In this document: one piece after another, positions 1 through 11,468 of the stretch | Numbering within the stretch: the stretch's first letter is position 1 | Layout of the letters: the number at the start of each line of letters is the position of its first letter | From: Lactarius indigo | Lineage: Eukaryota > Basidiomycota > Agaricomycetes > Russulales > Russulaceae | DNA length: 64,000 nucleotides | Direction: 5' to 3' | Assembly (NCBI GenBank): GCA_025766275.1 | Contig: JAFKAC010000002.1 | Location: forward strand, 2,728,001 to 2,792,000 | Program-made: the position numbers and the translations under genes | The notes under the pieces: generated by a model | What the model was told of the DNA's origin: nothing | The model's input: only the letters and a program-made list of their open reading frames with translations | Databases searched by the model: none

Positions 1-3000
1 TCGCTTTGCACGACAATACGCAGACCTGCTTCGTTATCGCCTGGTGTAGTCCACATGCTCGCCCCAACTATGTAGCCTAGTTGCTCTTTTGTACGAAGGG
101 TATCGAAGGCCGGCTCGGACAGGATTTGTGTAAGTAGAGCCGCCGTCACTCGTGGGTGGCGATCGACATTGGATCCGTAGTGAACGTAGTACGTTAGAGC
201 TGAGTTGGGTTCGTTAGCATTGGGAACGAGAGAGGACCAAACATGGTTAGAGGCTAGTAACAATTACTGGGTGTCAGTGCGAACGAACGATTTATAGAAG
301 CCACGATACGCCACCTTCTGGAAGCTGAAGTGATAGGTCGACAGGGCCGGCACCCAAGAGAGGAGTTGCTGAGATGATCTCCTCAGACATTTTAGCCAGG
401 TGAATGGCCTCGTCTTTGTACATATTCCCAACCACGAGCATCTTGGTTTCAAGGCGTGACAACAGCACTCCTACGTGGTTCTGAACTTGCACCGGAGTGA
501 TAGCTGAAGAGAAGAATGATTAGATTCCCTTCTCTACCACGAGGTCAAATGGCTCACAATCGAGAACCTGTAGTTTCTCTAAGACTGTCCACTGCTTCTC
601 GTTCATGAGGTATCGTCCGTAGTAATCCGACAGTTGGTAGCTTTGACCAAGGAAAAAGTTTTCCCAATCTCGCTTGATCTGTCCAAAAAACTTGTTTGAA
701 CGGAATCCTGATGGAATTGAGAAATGTCACACCTTTTCCTTTATAACCTCTAGCCGTTCCGTACGAACCTCCAGGGATTTTGCTTTTTCCAGCACATCCC
801 GCAGAAGGACGTGAAGTTTATCATTGTACCCAGAAACGGAGACGTAAAACCCGAGTGAAGATGCCTCGATTGAGTAAGAAAGACCTGCGAGGGCTGCATC
901 GTAAGAGTACTCGTTGAGAGCGTCTGCCACCAATACGGCATACAATCTATACCAATGTTCGGTCAGAAATTTTTGAATGTCGTGTCAATAACGCACTTGG
1001 TCAATACGGATGTGATTGGTGACTCGTTTGAAACTGGGGAGCGGAATTCAATGATAGCACGAGCCCTGGGTACCCAAAACTGGTCGTCCTTCTTGTGCCA
1101 GAGGGTCGTGTGCGGACTTTGATATACCAGATGAGGACGTGGCTGCGGCTAGAACGAGTTATGTTCTTGTAAACTTAAGTGCATTACTACAATCACCGCA
1201 GGGCTTACTTGTGTGACCTCCCGCTTATCAACATCCAATCGCTTAGGAATGAACTCGTTTGGTCGGGGAAGATGGAAAGTATCGATGGTATTTGGACCTT
1301 CTGCCTACACTAAGATTTGAGATGCGAAGTCTCAAATAGATGTAAATGATCGACGCACCTCTCGGACAAACTCGTCATCAAGCCGCTCGACTCGGTATTG
1401 CGTCCCGTACCACGGTTCTGTCTGCCATTGCTGAGGCCCAATTGTCCTCTCAAATTCTTCTTTCTTTGCCATGAGCACCGTACGGCTGTTTTGAACGCTC
1501 AATCCCTCTAGAGTACGGAGTGCTACTGCCTGAGCAACACCATCCGAATCCCATTCCGAAACGACCTGAGGTGCTTTGATCACTAGCTCGCGTGGTACAG
1601 GCCACGAAAGTTTGTCGGCCACCCAGACAGCATAATCGTCGGGACGTCGCTTCTCCGAGAACCTGAAGCGGATGCTTGAAAGGGTAGATACCTCTTTCTG
1701 ATGAGTTGGGCTAAGATCGGTCGACCGTAACATGGACATGAATTTGAATGTAGACATCGCGACCTCACGGTAGTTTTCTATTAGAACTTCTGTTAGTTGA
1801 ACGAAGAAGGGTGCTGGAAGTCGACTCACGGAATCCATTCTGTGAGAGATAGAGAGTAATCTTGAAAGTGGCAAAGCCGCGCGCCAAATCCTGAACACCA
1901 GCGCTTAGTCCTGTGATCCAGCCACGTTCCTTCAGAAAAGAGTGCAGTGAACCTGCACCCTCATGGCCGATTATATCTGTTAGGTAACTTCCTGGCTTGA
2001 AGCGCCATTGAGGGATCTGTTCATTTATCGGCCAAGATATTTCCATTGCGTGGAAATCCATGATAGTTTGAATGTGGACCAGGGTCTGTGGACAAAATAA
2101 CTATAGTTGGATATGGAAACGCAGAGCAAAAGTTAAAAACATACGCCTTTCTCGTCTGGGCCAAATGGGTGATCCGGAATAGAAGGTAAAGGCGTCTGGC
2201 CACGATTGGGTATGGGCGAGAATAAATTGACAGCCAGCTCAGACAATCGATCGAGGGAATCTACCCAAGTTGGATCAGAAGCGGGAGGTAGATGCCAGAG
2301 CCAGATCTAACCTTTGCCAATTATACATAACCTCATTCGACTAGCACAGTATTCCTTGCCCCACCATTCAAGGAGACGGCGGCGGGTCTCCCGACCGACA
2401 AGACCCCCGTCGTCAGATCCGAGAGTAGAGACAGAGCTTACGGACGAAACCGGGGACGAGAGGGAGGAAGGATAAGGGGAAGGTACTCTATCTTGTAAAC
2501 TTGCAGCACGGTTGACTACCGTTCTTGAAGCTGTCTTTCCCCAACTTTCGCGCCGCGCTCGTCAAGCTCGCTTTGTTTCCTGTACCAAACTTGCTCCATA
2601 CATGGCCAGGTTTGGAGAGATGCTTGTTAACCTGATAGATACGCCACACATCGTTCTGGTGGTTTTTCTTGTGTTCGGAGTCAACAGCGTTTAGTTCGCG
2701 GACCGTACCAGACGGGGCGAATAAGGGGGAATGAAAAAATCCAGAGAAGCGTTCGAGGGCGCCGGCGAGAGCGGAGGTTGACACGTTGAAGTAATAGTTG
2801 GTATTCGTGGATGCCGTGAATGCGTTCGATGAGCCATTGTTCCTGGAAAGAAACTGCGTAATTATCAGATGCGTTCGAAATGTTCTGGAAAGTAATGGAC
2901 CTCAGAGTATTCGTTCTCCTTTGGAAATTGCTCGGTTCCCTGGAGTCTGTGGTCAGAGGGAGCTGTGTGTCATTCCAATTTGATAGAGTGAATACCATGA

Positions 3001-3441
3001 ACAAGAGATGCTCGCAGAAGTGCGCAAGGCCCGGCATGTCGGCCTATTACATTCGTAGAATTAGCCAGCTACACGACCGCATTTGGGGGTGGGTCCAGGA
3101 TTACTCACAGGGTCATGCAAATGGCCAACAGCGACGTCCAAACTAGCAGCGGCCTTGTCAGCTTTTGCGTCGTGAACCAACATAGCTTGCAAGCCGTTCT
3201 CGAGTCGGATCAGCCTGTACTCGCGATCATCTTGCTGAGACCTTTGTATCGGTTTGGTATAGACCCGGTGAGTGGCGGTGTCAGGTGAAGTCTGGGGATG
3301 CCAATTTTGAGCGTCGTCAGAAACGCCGACGTCGAGGAAGGGAGGAAGAGTCATAGAGAGACGTCTGGTCAGAGGGCTGATGATGGTGGTGACGGAAAGA
3401 AAGACCGAGCGAGATTTCGCAAGCCTGAGGGGAGATGGCAT
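1..3441 (-). CDS. STE23: Insulysin-like M16 zinc metalloprotease (partial, 3' end off the window)
   Basis: This is an insulin-degrading-enzyme/Ste23 type peptidase, which degrades short peptides and in yeasts helps mature a-type pheromone. The inverted zinc site HFCEH, with the cysteine typical of insulysins, lies at about 3022-3008. A downstream ELNAVDSEHKKN segment supplies the third zinc ligand. Later exons match the family: LPRPNEFIPKRL near 1.25 kb, DALNEYSYDAALAGLSY near 0.9 kb, and LRTKEQLGYIV near 0.1 kb, close to the carboxyl end. Roughly the last hundred residues are missing because the window ends. At least six introns interrupt it. I chose the ATG at 3441, which gives a basic, serine-rich leader like a mitochondrial presequence; an in-frame ATG at 3354 would give a cytosolic form. 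Family assignment is firm, exon borders less so. Confidence 0.93.
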
Positions 3442-3860
3442 AATTGGACCGAACCTAAAAGTGGGGACCGCCACGATGACGGCGTCTCACAATAAGAGCT
3501 GCAGCCCCTTGTGTCCAAGACCGGTCGGAGTTTTTAGCCTCCGTTCACGTTGGAGAGCGAACAATTCCAGTTGATATATTTCCAGTGTTCGATGTATAGA
3601 GCGATGGGGGGGATCGGATGAGTGAGAGTGGACGGGGATTGTGCTAGTGTTCATGAGTTGATAGTGATATAATGACTGGTAGGGTCGTTGGTGCACGTTG
3701 GTGTGTTGTCAAGGACAAACAAGCATTACAGTACTACTACAGTGGGTGCCTCATAGGAGGGAACAAGCCGAAGCGGAGATACAGCAAGAATCGGACGCGT
3801 CTGTGGCAGACGCGTCCTGACACTACGCGCTCGTTCAACACAACTCTGACCGCGTCGTTC
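3442..3860. promoter_or_regulatory. Divergent intergenic region between the protease and the tail-anchored protein gene
   Basis: This 419-bp region separates two divergent start codons and must hold both promoters. Its clearest structure is the 25-bp palindrome at 3793-3817, listed separately. I see no convincing TATA box and no other gene. Confidence 0.5.
3793..3817. repeat. Perfect 11-bp inverted repeat with 3-nt centre, two ACGCGT boxes
   Basis: The left arm GGACGCGTCTG (3793-3803) and right arm CAGACGCGTCC (3807-3817) are exact reverse complements around TGG. Each arm contains ACGCGT, the MCB box bound by MBF-type (Mbp1/Swi6, APSES) regulators in fungi. It lies 44 bp before the first ATG of the plus-strand gene, so it could be a promoter operator or a hairpin in the 5' leader. 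The symmetry is seen directly; the factor is inference. Confidence 0.6.
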
Positions 3861-6800
3861 ATGACGAACATGACTGCTATCCCCTACACTCCTCGACATT
3901 CACGAACAAACAGCCCTCCCCTTTCAGTATCCTCTCCGAGCACACTTGGCCCTCAAACACAAAGGTTGAATATCGTCACTCGTCTAGCCGTCGAAGGCAA
4001 TGCCAAGAAGGCCGAAAATGTTCCTATTAAAATGTATATGAAGGTCTGTATCCTATCTCTAACGACGTTCTCCGATGCCGACTTTTGGTTTGTTTAAATC
4101 CGAAGCTCGCTCTTCCGGTAGACAGTATTGTCCCTGGAAGTGCAATCCCGCTCTTCAAAGGCGTGTGTCCCGTTCGCAATCTGTCCCCCTAACCTCTGAC
4201 ACGTTTTTCAGAGGAGAACGTTAAGATTCTGGAGTCAGAGGTTCATCCTCTCGATCCTTCTTCGGTCCCTTATAACTTCTCATCGACCGCTTCCCCACTC
4301 CTTCACAACGCCGCTCGTGCCTTGAATCTCCCTGCTCGTTCTCCTCATTCCTATCTCACCCTTTTCGACCAACGGCCCAATGTCTCCACTCGTCTCGTTT
4401 CCTCACCTTCGACATCTTCCGACGCAGACGTGCCTCCTCTGGATGAGAAATATACCGGCCATATTCTCGTTAGCGGCTATCAAGTTTCCTTTGTGCTCCC
4501 AAGTGAATTACCACCTCTATCCAAACTAGGTAGTAGATCAGACAGTGGCGGAGACTATACGCCTTTACCAACAAAACTAAGGGGGAGGAGAAACTCTGTC
4601 AGCGAGAAGAGTGTTCTCCTTTTCATGGCTGGTATTAGTATGGTTGTGCCCTATCTGACTCACCCTCAGAGGGCCCCGTGGTTGGTGAGTGTCGTTCAGA
4701 TATCTTAGCCCCGGTTCTGACTATCCCTGTCTTAAAGCTCTCCATACCCACACCTCGTTGCCTCTCTAACACTCTCAAATTGCGCATATTTCCCCCAGAG
4801 TCAACTGCCGCTTCGTCTTTCCAGTCCCTTTCTTCAGGCGAGGGCGATTCCGACTCTCCCTCATGGGATATGACCGCCGACCCACATGTTACTCGCATGG
4901 CAAACTCCCGCCGCTCTGCATACCACTATCAACACTTTGCCGACGACGAAAGCAGCGATTCCGCAAGTGCACCTGGCTTCTCTGATGGTTTCGGTATCCA
5001 AGGTACCTTTCCTAGCACAGAGCGCATCCGTGTGCGGTGGGCTGCTCCAGTGCGGAACTTTGAAGGCGGAACCCGTGAGGGCCGCCGGCGGGTTGGGGTT
5101 GTAGACGTACGAGGCGAGATGCTGTGCACCATCCTGGGGCGCGGCCGTGACAGGGTTCGTGGCGAAGAGGGTGTCCTGGTCCACTTGGATTACAAAGGAA
5201 CCTGTCAGGGAATTTGGTATCCGGGCGTTGCTACTCTCCTCGGGATGGATGTCGGACTCGAGGCAAGGGGTTGTGACGTGAGCTGGGCGCCAGGCCGTGA
5301 GTCTGGCTGGGATGTCCAAGGGGGTCCTGGATATACAGGGCACGACATAGGCGGTGCAGAACGCCGTCACACTGGCAAGCAAGAGTCTTTCGACATGCCG
5401 ACTTTGACCGTTTCATCAAACCTACCTACATCTGTGGCCCTAAACGGACATACCCCCTCAAGACAGAGTTCCATGTCCTCGACGTCCTCGCTTTTGCGTG
5501 CCCCGCTGCCACCTCAGAATGTTCCCGAATATTCCTTCGAGAGTACCCCAACAACACCGGGATCAGAGACCGGTTTGTCATCCGTTTTTTATACGACGAC
5601 CGACAACGATACCAGGGAGCCCACGAGGGCGTCTTCTCTCGATCAGCCAGCACCAGACGTGCCCCTTCCGTCCTTACCTATCACGCTACACCTCAACATC
5701 AATGACTTTCTTCCCCCCAACAAGAATACATTTACATTCTCATTGAAGGGCACTGTCCTCGTCACTCCAAGAACCCCTCTATCCCCCGCGCCACGCGAGG
5801 ACTCCCCTCAAACATCCGATGCCGATGATGAGTCGCGAGGGCTATTGATCTCGCTCCCGCGCTTTCGCGTCCTCGCAGCGGATAGTGAAAAGATCGAAAC
5901 GACCGTTTGCAACAACACGGACGGCCCGGCGGAAGTCCTCGACGTACACCAGTCTTCGGATCCAAGGGCGCGAAAGACTGAGCTCGCTCGCGGCGCTCGT
6001 TCCCGAGTGAGCTCCCACGGCGGTCGCGTCGCGCTCCGTCCGCTTCCGCTTCCGCGTGGCCTAACGTCCTCTCCACTTGCCACGCGACGTGACAACGCAG
6101 AGACCCCCAGCCGCACGGCGAATCGCTCACGGACTCCAGACGCGCGTCGCATCTCGTCTTCTTCAGCGCTCCGAGAGTCGCTGCACACCGCTCTGAAGCC
6201 GATTCGCGACGGCCCGCTCATGATACCGTACGTCAACGCCACCGTCACCCCCATATCGTTCGTCGGCGCAGAAGTGCCGCGCTCGTACGCGGTCTGCGTC
6301 AGGCTACCCGCCCCGGCAGATGTGGACGGCGATTGGTTGGACTTTGGGTTGGGTCACGTTTCCTCGTCTCAGGGCGTGGACAAGGGTCAAGGCGACGGCA
6401 GGGGTCCTGTCCGCGTACAGATCGTGTCAGCAAGTCTGGATGACGTGCCGGTCAAGTTCGAGACCACTGCAGTCGCAAAGACGGAACCGTCCGCGAGTTC
6501 AGCCCTCGTCTTTGAACAGATGAGTGGGAAAGAGTGGGAAACATGGGTGCGCGTACGCACGGGGGCGTCGAGCGGTGGATTGGTGGAAGTCACATACATC
6601 GTCAAAGAACGCAGCGAGCCCATGAAGGGCAAGGGCAAAGAACGGGCGAAGGATGGCCCTAGTTTGGACATCATCCTCCCGGCCTTTAGCATACCCGTTG
6701 GTCGACTCCAGGTCGATATTGAAGCCCCCTCAGGTATGTTGAGTGTCTTATCTCGCTCCGATGTCCGACAGCTCACTTTTCTCCGACTAGGCTTCGAGAT

Positions 6801-7486
6801 AGCATCCCTTCGATCGAACTTGGCACATGAACAGACATCCGGTGGTCATCACAAACTGCGACATTTCGGACTAGAAGAATTTTTCTACTCTCAGACTCGC
6901 GTCCACATCGTTCCCCGCCGGCCCAGCCTCGCCACACGACCATGGTTGTCGGCATCGTCCTCCATCCTTCGAGCCGCAGCATACATAACTCCAGCTGTCG
7001 TCTCCGTCATCTTGCTCGTCCTCCTTCTCTCGATGCACAACGATCTAGGACGACTGCGCACTTCGTTGGACCGGTGCGGCGCTTCAGGGCCGAAGTTGGG
7101 CGAGCGCAGCACCCTCGGTCACCGTCACAGCTACCGTCGTGAGCTATAGCATTAGCACGAGCACGAGTGCCGCCCCCGATTCGACGCCACTCGCCCCTTC
7201 CGAGGGCCCAGCGAGCTCCACGCCGACGTCCGTCACGATGATCGATATCACTTCACCGTCATCTGACACGCGCGATCGTGACCGTGGTGGGCCCCCATCG
7301 GGCGATACGTCTGCGCACGGCGAACACAATGCACTTCTTCCCATACAAGGCCTGCCATTCCCGTGGCCGATACGATTTGAGCTTCCGTTTACCAGGGAGG
7401 TGGCCATAGAAGCCGTCAACCACGGCCTGGGCATTGCCTGGGAGTTCTTGAGACGACTCTACCATTACCCCCTAGACCCACCATGA
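3861..7486 (+). CDS. Large uncharacterised protein with one C-terminal membrane segment
   Basis: I do not recognise a named family. The protein starts MTNMTAIPYTPRHS at 3861 (a second ATG follows at 3870) and is rich in Ser, Pro and Thr. Introns are inferred at about 4045-4110, at 4161-4211 with a GC donor, at about 4684-4737, and at 6734-6790, a 57-nt intron without an in-frame stop. The middle contains beta-rich stretches (YTGHILVSGYQVSFVLP, VRWAAPVRNFEG) and a long low-complexity linker. One hydrophobic helix, AYITPAVVSVILLVLLLSM near 6980-7036, followed by a basic stretch, suggests a single-pass anchor. Without further splicing the frame stops at 7149. Splicing 7074-7149 (76 nt, ending CTATAG) would join it to an open frame running to 7486 that ends EFLRRLYHYPLDPP. 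I prefer the longer form because that frame is clearly protein-like. Confidence 0.72.
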
Positions 7487-7669
7487 TATCCAGATAGTTT
7501 ACGATTACCATCAGACAGGAATACTAATATTACACAATACTAGGTTGTATGCTTTGTTGATAATATTTCAACGCCTGATCCGGGCAAGCACGCAATGCTA
7601 CTACTACTAATATACGGTAACGGTGACCTAAGAACTAGATCAATCGACGAGAACGTTTATAACGGTCTA

Positions 7670-9893
7670 TCACTGCGCCCAAGCCGAATGAAGAAGCTCG
7701 ACAAGATTGCGCATCTCGCTGAGATAGTCAAGGGGTTGCATCCTCTGGATACCATACCTGACTCGGTTTTGGTCCTGTTCATTAAAACTAAGCAAGTTCT
7801 ATTTGAGTCAGAGGTAGGTTCGCTTACGTTGAACGATTGTTGAGAGGCCTTGCAAGTAAAATTATACGAATTGCACGTAGCGCTGTGTACGATATGGTTG
7901 ACCTTGGCTTCGTCCTACAACAAAATAAAGCTTCCAGCAACATGCCACGATCATATAGACGTACCTGAGCCCGAATATCATGGAGTTCATTGCCAGTCAT
8001 GCCGAAGAGTGTATTCCCTACGTCATTGAACCCAGAAAGCCACATTTGGCCGGTATGATCACCAACGGCCATCGAAATGATGTACCTGCAGATAAACCCT
8101 TCGAATCGGAATGCACAAACAATGCGAGTCGCACTGACCTATACTCTGGCTTCTCGTAGCTACGGTCACATTTCTCACACCTCCATCCATCATGGCTCTC
8201 TGTTACCTTTTTGTTGCACGTGGGGCAAGCAGGATATACGAGATTATCGGTCTTGATGTGCATGATAGTAGCGCGCGTAGAAAAAAAGTCGGCCTTGTCC
8301 GACATGCCAAGCTGAGCTTCCTTGACGTCGAAAATCGTTCGCATTTCGTTGCGGTTAATTGCCCCGCTAGAACCAGATGACAACCCCCCCTGAGAGTGCG
8401 TGGCGAAAGTCTTTTGAGCGCCTCCGTCCACATACCAGCCCTTCAAAGCGTGTGCCTCTGGAATATCAGGACTAACAGCCACAGACCCAGAGCTCAGGAG
8501 AGACAAAGACCGCCCTGATCGGGAAGCGGAGGTTAGAAGGGTCTAGGAACCGAGAAATGCAAATGATTCACCTTGGAAGTCGCCGACTCGAACGCCTTTG
8601 AAAGCAATGACAGTGTCCACTGGCGTACTGTATTGCTCCGCTTGCTTGCCCCATAACGTGAGTCGCACCTCGAATTCCGAGTCGTCCACTATCTTAAGTT
8701 CGCGCTTTTGGGCCTGCAAATCCCACATCAAGTAAGACGCGTCCGCCCTTCAGACCCATGGAGGCGTACAGTTTTATTGTTTTTCGTCATGATCTCCGAC
8801 AAGTCCCCTACTTCTCTGACAACACCAATAACGTCTGCCAACTAAGGTGAGTCATCTCCAGTCAGGGATTGTCGAAAAACATACCACAGATCGCTTCTTT
8901 TTGGAGTTCTTGCAAAGCGGCCACCTTAACGAAATGGTAGCGGATGACAGGAACATCAGCGTCTTGGCACTGCAACCGAAATTAGCCACCAGTCGGGAAA
9001 GTGTAATGGACGACAGACCTCCACGATCTCTACACCACGGTCGAGACTCAGCTCATAGTCGTTCTGCACAGTAGAGAACCTCTTCTTTGCGAGGTTGACG
9101 CGGGCTCTGGAGATGAAATAGGCCCGATTTTCTTGGAGCTTTTCATACAGCTCATCCACCATAGCATTCCAGGCAGTAGCCTTGATCTCCGCCGAGTCAT
9201 CCATAAGGGTAACATTGAATAATCGACCGTCGCCCCGTTGATTAGAATAGGTTATAACATCACTTTTCTGCACCACTCGCACTTTGATCCGCCAGTTATT
9301 TTGGATAGGGCGTTAGGCCAGTAATGGGATAAATCGGATTCTGATTATCTGTCTGCCGATTCTGGGCTTGGGCCTGCTGTAGATGGTGCTGGTGCTGTTG
9401 TCACAGGGGTAGAGGTCACGGGACCATCCACTTTTGGTTGCAGTGGTTGAGTGAGGAGAGGGGCTGGATTACCGACTTTTTGCGCATCCCTCTGTAAAAC
9501 CCTGAGGCTGAGGAGGATCACAAGTCTGACGCGGTGATGAGCTATTCGCAACAAAAGTGACAGAGAACAAACGGACCGTTTGTCCATAATGTGTTGACAG
9601 GACATGTTCTCAATGAGGGCAATGGTATTTTTACCGATGCGATCTTCCTCGACGAGATGATTCAGTTGTGTGGCGAGCATAGCCTGAAGGAAGTGTACGC
9701 CGTCCGAGATAATGATTCTGTATCTGTCCGTGGTTGAGGTGCTTTGGTTGCCGGGAGAGTTTGTAGCAGTGCTCGCTACGACCTTTTTGATGGAAAGGAA
9801 CTGAAGGGTGGGCTTAGTGCTCCAAAGAGACTCATCATCTTTGTCCCCAAAGTTAAGTCTTTCGCAGATACCCTGGGTAAGATCAGTGCTCAT
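7670..9893 (-). CDS. RFA1: Replication protein A large subunit
   Basis: RPA1 is the large subunit of the heterotrimer that coats single-stranded DNA in replication, repair and recombination. The start exon (MSTDLTQGICERLNFG, ATG at 9893) leads into the N-terminal OB fold (ISDGVHFLQAMLATQLN). A proline-rich linker follows, then DNA-binding domain A (RGDGRLFNVTLMDDSAEIKA) near 9.2 kb. Domain C carries the zinc ribbon CPTC...CEKC at about 8190-8120. After two short introns (about 50 nt each) near 7.95 and 7.8 kb, the last exon ends LVELLHSAWAQ and stops at 7670-7672. All expected domains are present in order. The upstream DNA has an ACGCGT box, as in many fungal replication genes. Confidence 0.95.
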
Positions 9894-9976
9894 GGTGGTC
9901 AAAGTCAAAGTGTAATTACTAACGCGCGCCCAGCGCGACGCGACAATAAAATAACATAACATAAACAAATAATCAA

Positions 9977-9990
9977 ACGCGTATCACGTG
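9977..9990. promoter_or_regulatory. MCB-like ACGCGT and E-box-like CACGTG before RPA1
   Basis: ACGCGT at 9977-9982 and CACGTG at 9985-9990 lie 84-97 bp upstream of the RPA1 ATG, with further CGCG-rich sequence at 9921-9945. ACGCGT is the classic MBF site of G1/S genes, so S-phase control of RPA1 is a reasonable inference. The region is only 122 bp long and also holds the 3' end of the dioxygenase gene. Confidence 0.5.
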
Positions 9991-10015
9991 TCCGTATTAT
10001 ATAAGACGTGTATTT

Positions 10016-11468
10016 TCACCTCCTCCCTAGCAAAGTGCGATCGGTCGCATCCCTTCCTGCCTTGAGCAGTGATGAAATATGACTGCCCCCTGTGCCTTGT
10101 CTTGGTCCTTGCTGTGTTCTTTGACGCTCTGATCCCTCCTCAGGGGTACCGGGTGGTGTTGTATTCGCCATCGAAATGACGTAAAGGCACGCGACCCGCA
10201 TGTGTGCATCCCGGAATTTCTTCAACGCAAGAACGGCGAGGTCATACGACTCCCGTAGCAACGGTGATGTTTTCGCCCGAGTTCGAATTGGAACGCGGAG
10301 CGCCGCGAGATCTCTGAGAAAGGCTTGGTGGTCGCCGGGCATGTACCGTCTCATACGCTCCATGAAACCCTTGTCCGCTCTCTTGTTCTCCTCCGATGGG
10401 GCCGGACTCCTCTTCTGGTGGAGTTGGTGGTCGACGTCCAAGTAAACGTCTATGGAGTGCATGACAGAGCTCTGACCTGCCGACGGTCCGGCAAGGTCCA
10501 AAGAATCCGATTCCGGGATACCATCGTATATCCATTTGGAAGCGCCGCAGCCACTTCCACGGAACCACGGCCGAACTTCCCAGTAGAAGCTGTATGGATC
10601 GACAGCTTCTTTCACATTTTGAAGGATGTCTGTCAAATCTTGCACCACCGTTACTAGCCGCCTGAGGTCCCTGGCTGTCTTGGAGACGGCGTGTACGTCC
10701 ACGATATCTGGCAGTTGCGCGTAGTCTTCGATGATGCGCAGTATCTCCACTCCTCGGAGCTCTGCTTTCGCAGATGCTATGTGGAAATTCTTTTCGGTGC
10801 TGTTACCGGAGAACGAGCGTACAAACTTGATGTTGTTGGCCGAAATCGGCAATTGCGAATCTGCTGGAATTGCATTCCATAGCACCGTGTCGGCGAAAGT
10901 CAGCACTGGCGCAATTCCAAGTGCGCGAGAAACGTTGACGATCGGAATGGCAAGACTTTCAGGGACGTGAACTGGGGTGGGAGTGTCACTGGGAGGTTGG
11001 GAGTGAACGTAGAAATGGACCAAGAAGGCGAGAATCATGTGAGCACGTTGCAGGAGACAATCCTCGTCAACGAGGTGATCTGTATCGAGTACGGGGAACT
11101 GAGAAGATGTTAGTTTTGGTTATGACACACACAGGTTCGCGTATACGCACAGCCCGAACCCGCTCCCTCCACGATTCCCCATATGGTCTCTTGGCTTTAG
11201 CACTCTCGCGGGTGTCTTCTCCCAGACTGATGTTTCCTTCAGCATCGTCGAGCGCACGTTCCCATAGCTCGAACGAGCCGCTCAGTCTCGGCAGTGGCTC
11301 GGGTGGAAAGAATCCTGTAGCATAGTCTACATCGTAGTTCTCCAGCTTGAAGCCAGCAATAGCACGGGATGGTTCGACGCCGAACACAGACGCGTTGAGC
11401 ATCCGGAAGATGTGTCCAACGGAGAAATAGGGAGACGACCTGTGAGGAAGCCCACTGATGAAGCTCAT
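10016..11468 (-). CDS. Indoleamine 2,3-dioxygenase family protein
   Basis: This heme dioxygenase opens the indole ring of tryptophan to give N-formylkynurenine, the first step of the kynurenine/NAD route (yeast Bna2 family). Exon 1 (MSFISGLPHRSSPYF, ATG at 11468) has the family segment ATGFFPPEPLPRLSG. A 52-nt intron (11099-11150, donor GTGCGT) leads to a long exon with FPVLDTDHLVDEDCLLQRAH and IPIVNVSRALGIAPVLTFAD. The proximal heme ligand is expected to be the His in DAHMRVACLYVI near 10.2 kb. The glycine-rich GTGGSHISSLLKAGRD segment close to the carboxyl end matches the substrate loop of fungal enzymes. Length, about 460 residues, is normal. Fungi often carry several paralogues with different affinity for tryptophan, and I cannot say which this is. 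Confidence 0.93.

Noticed and set aside
5808..6254. 148-codon minus-strand open frame
   Set aside because: Arg/Ser-rich shadow of the low-complexity linker of the plus-strand membrane protein gene.
7595..7843. Plus-strand open frame of 82 codons
   Set aside because: Antisense to the last exons of RPA1, which read as conserved protein on the other strand.
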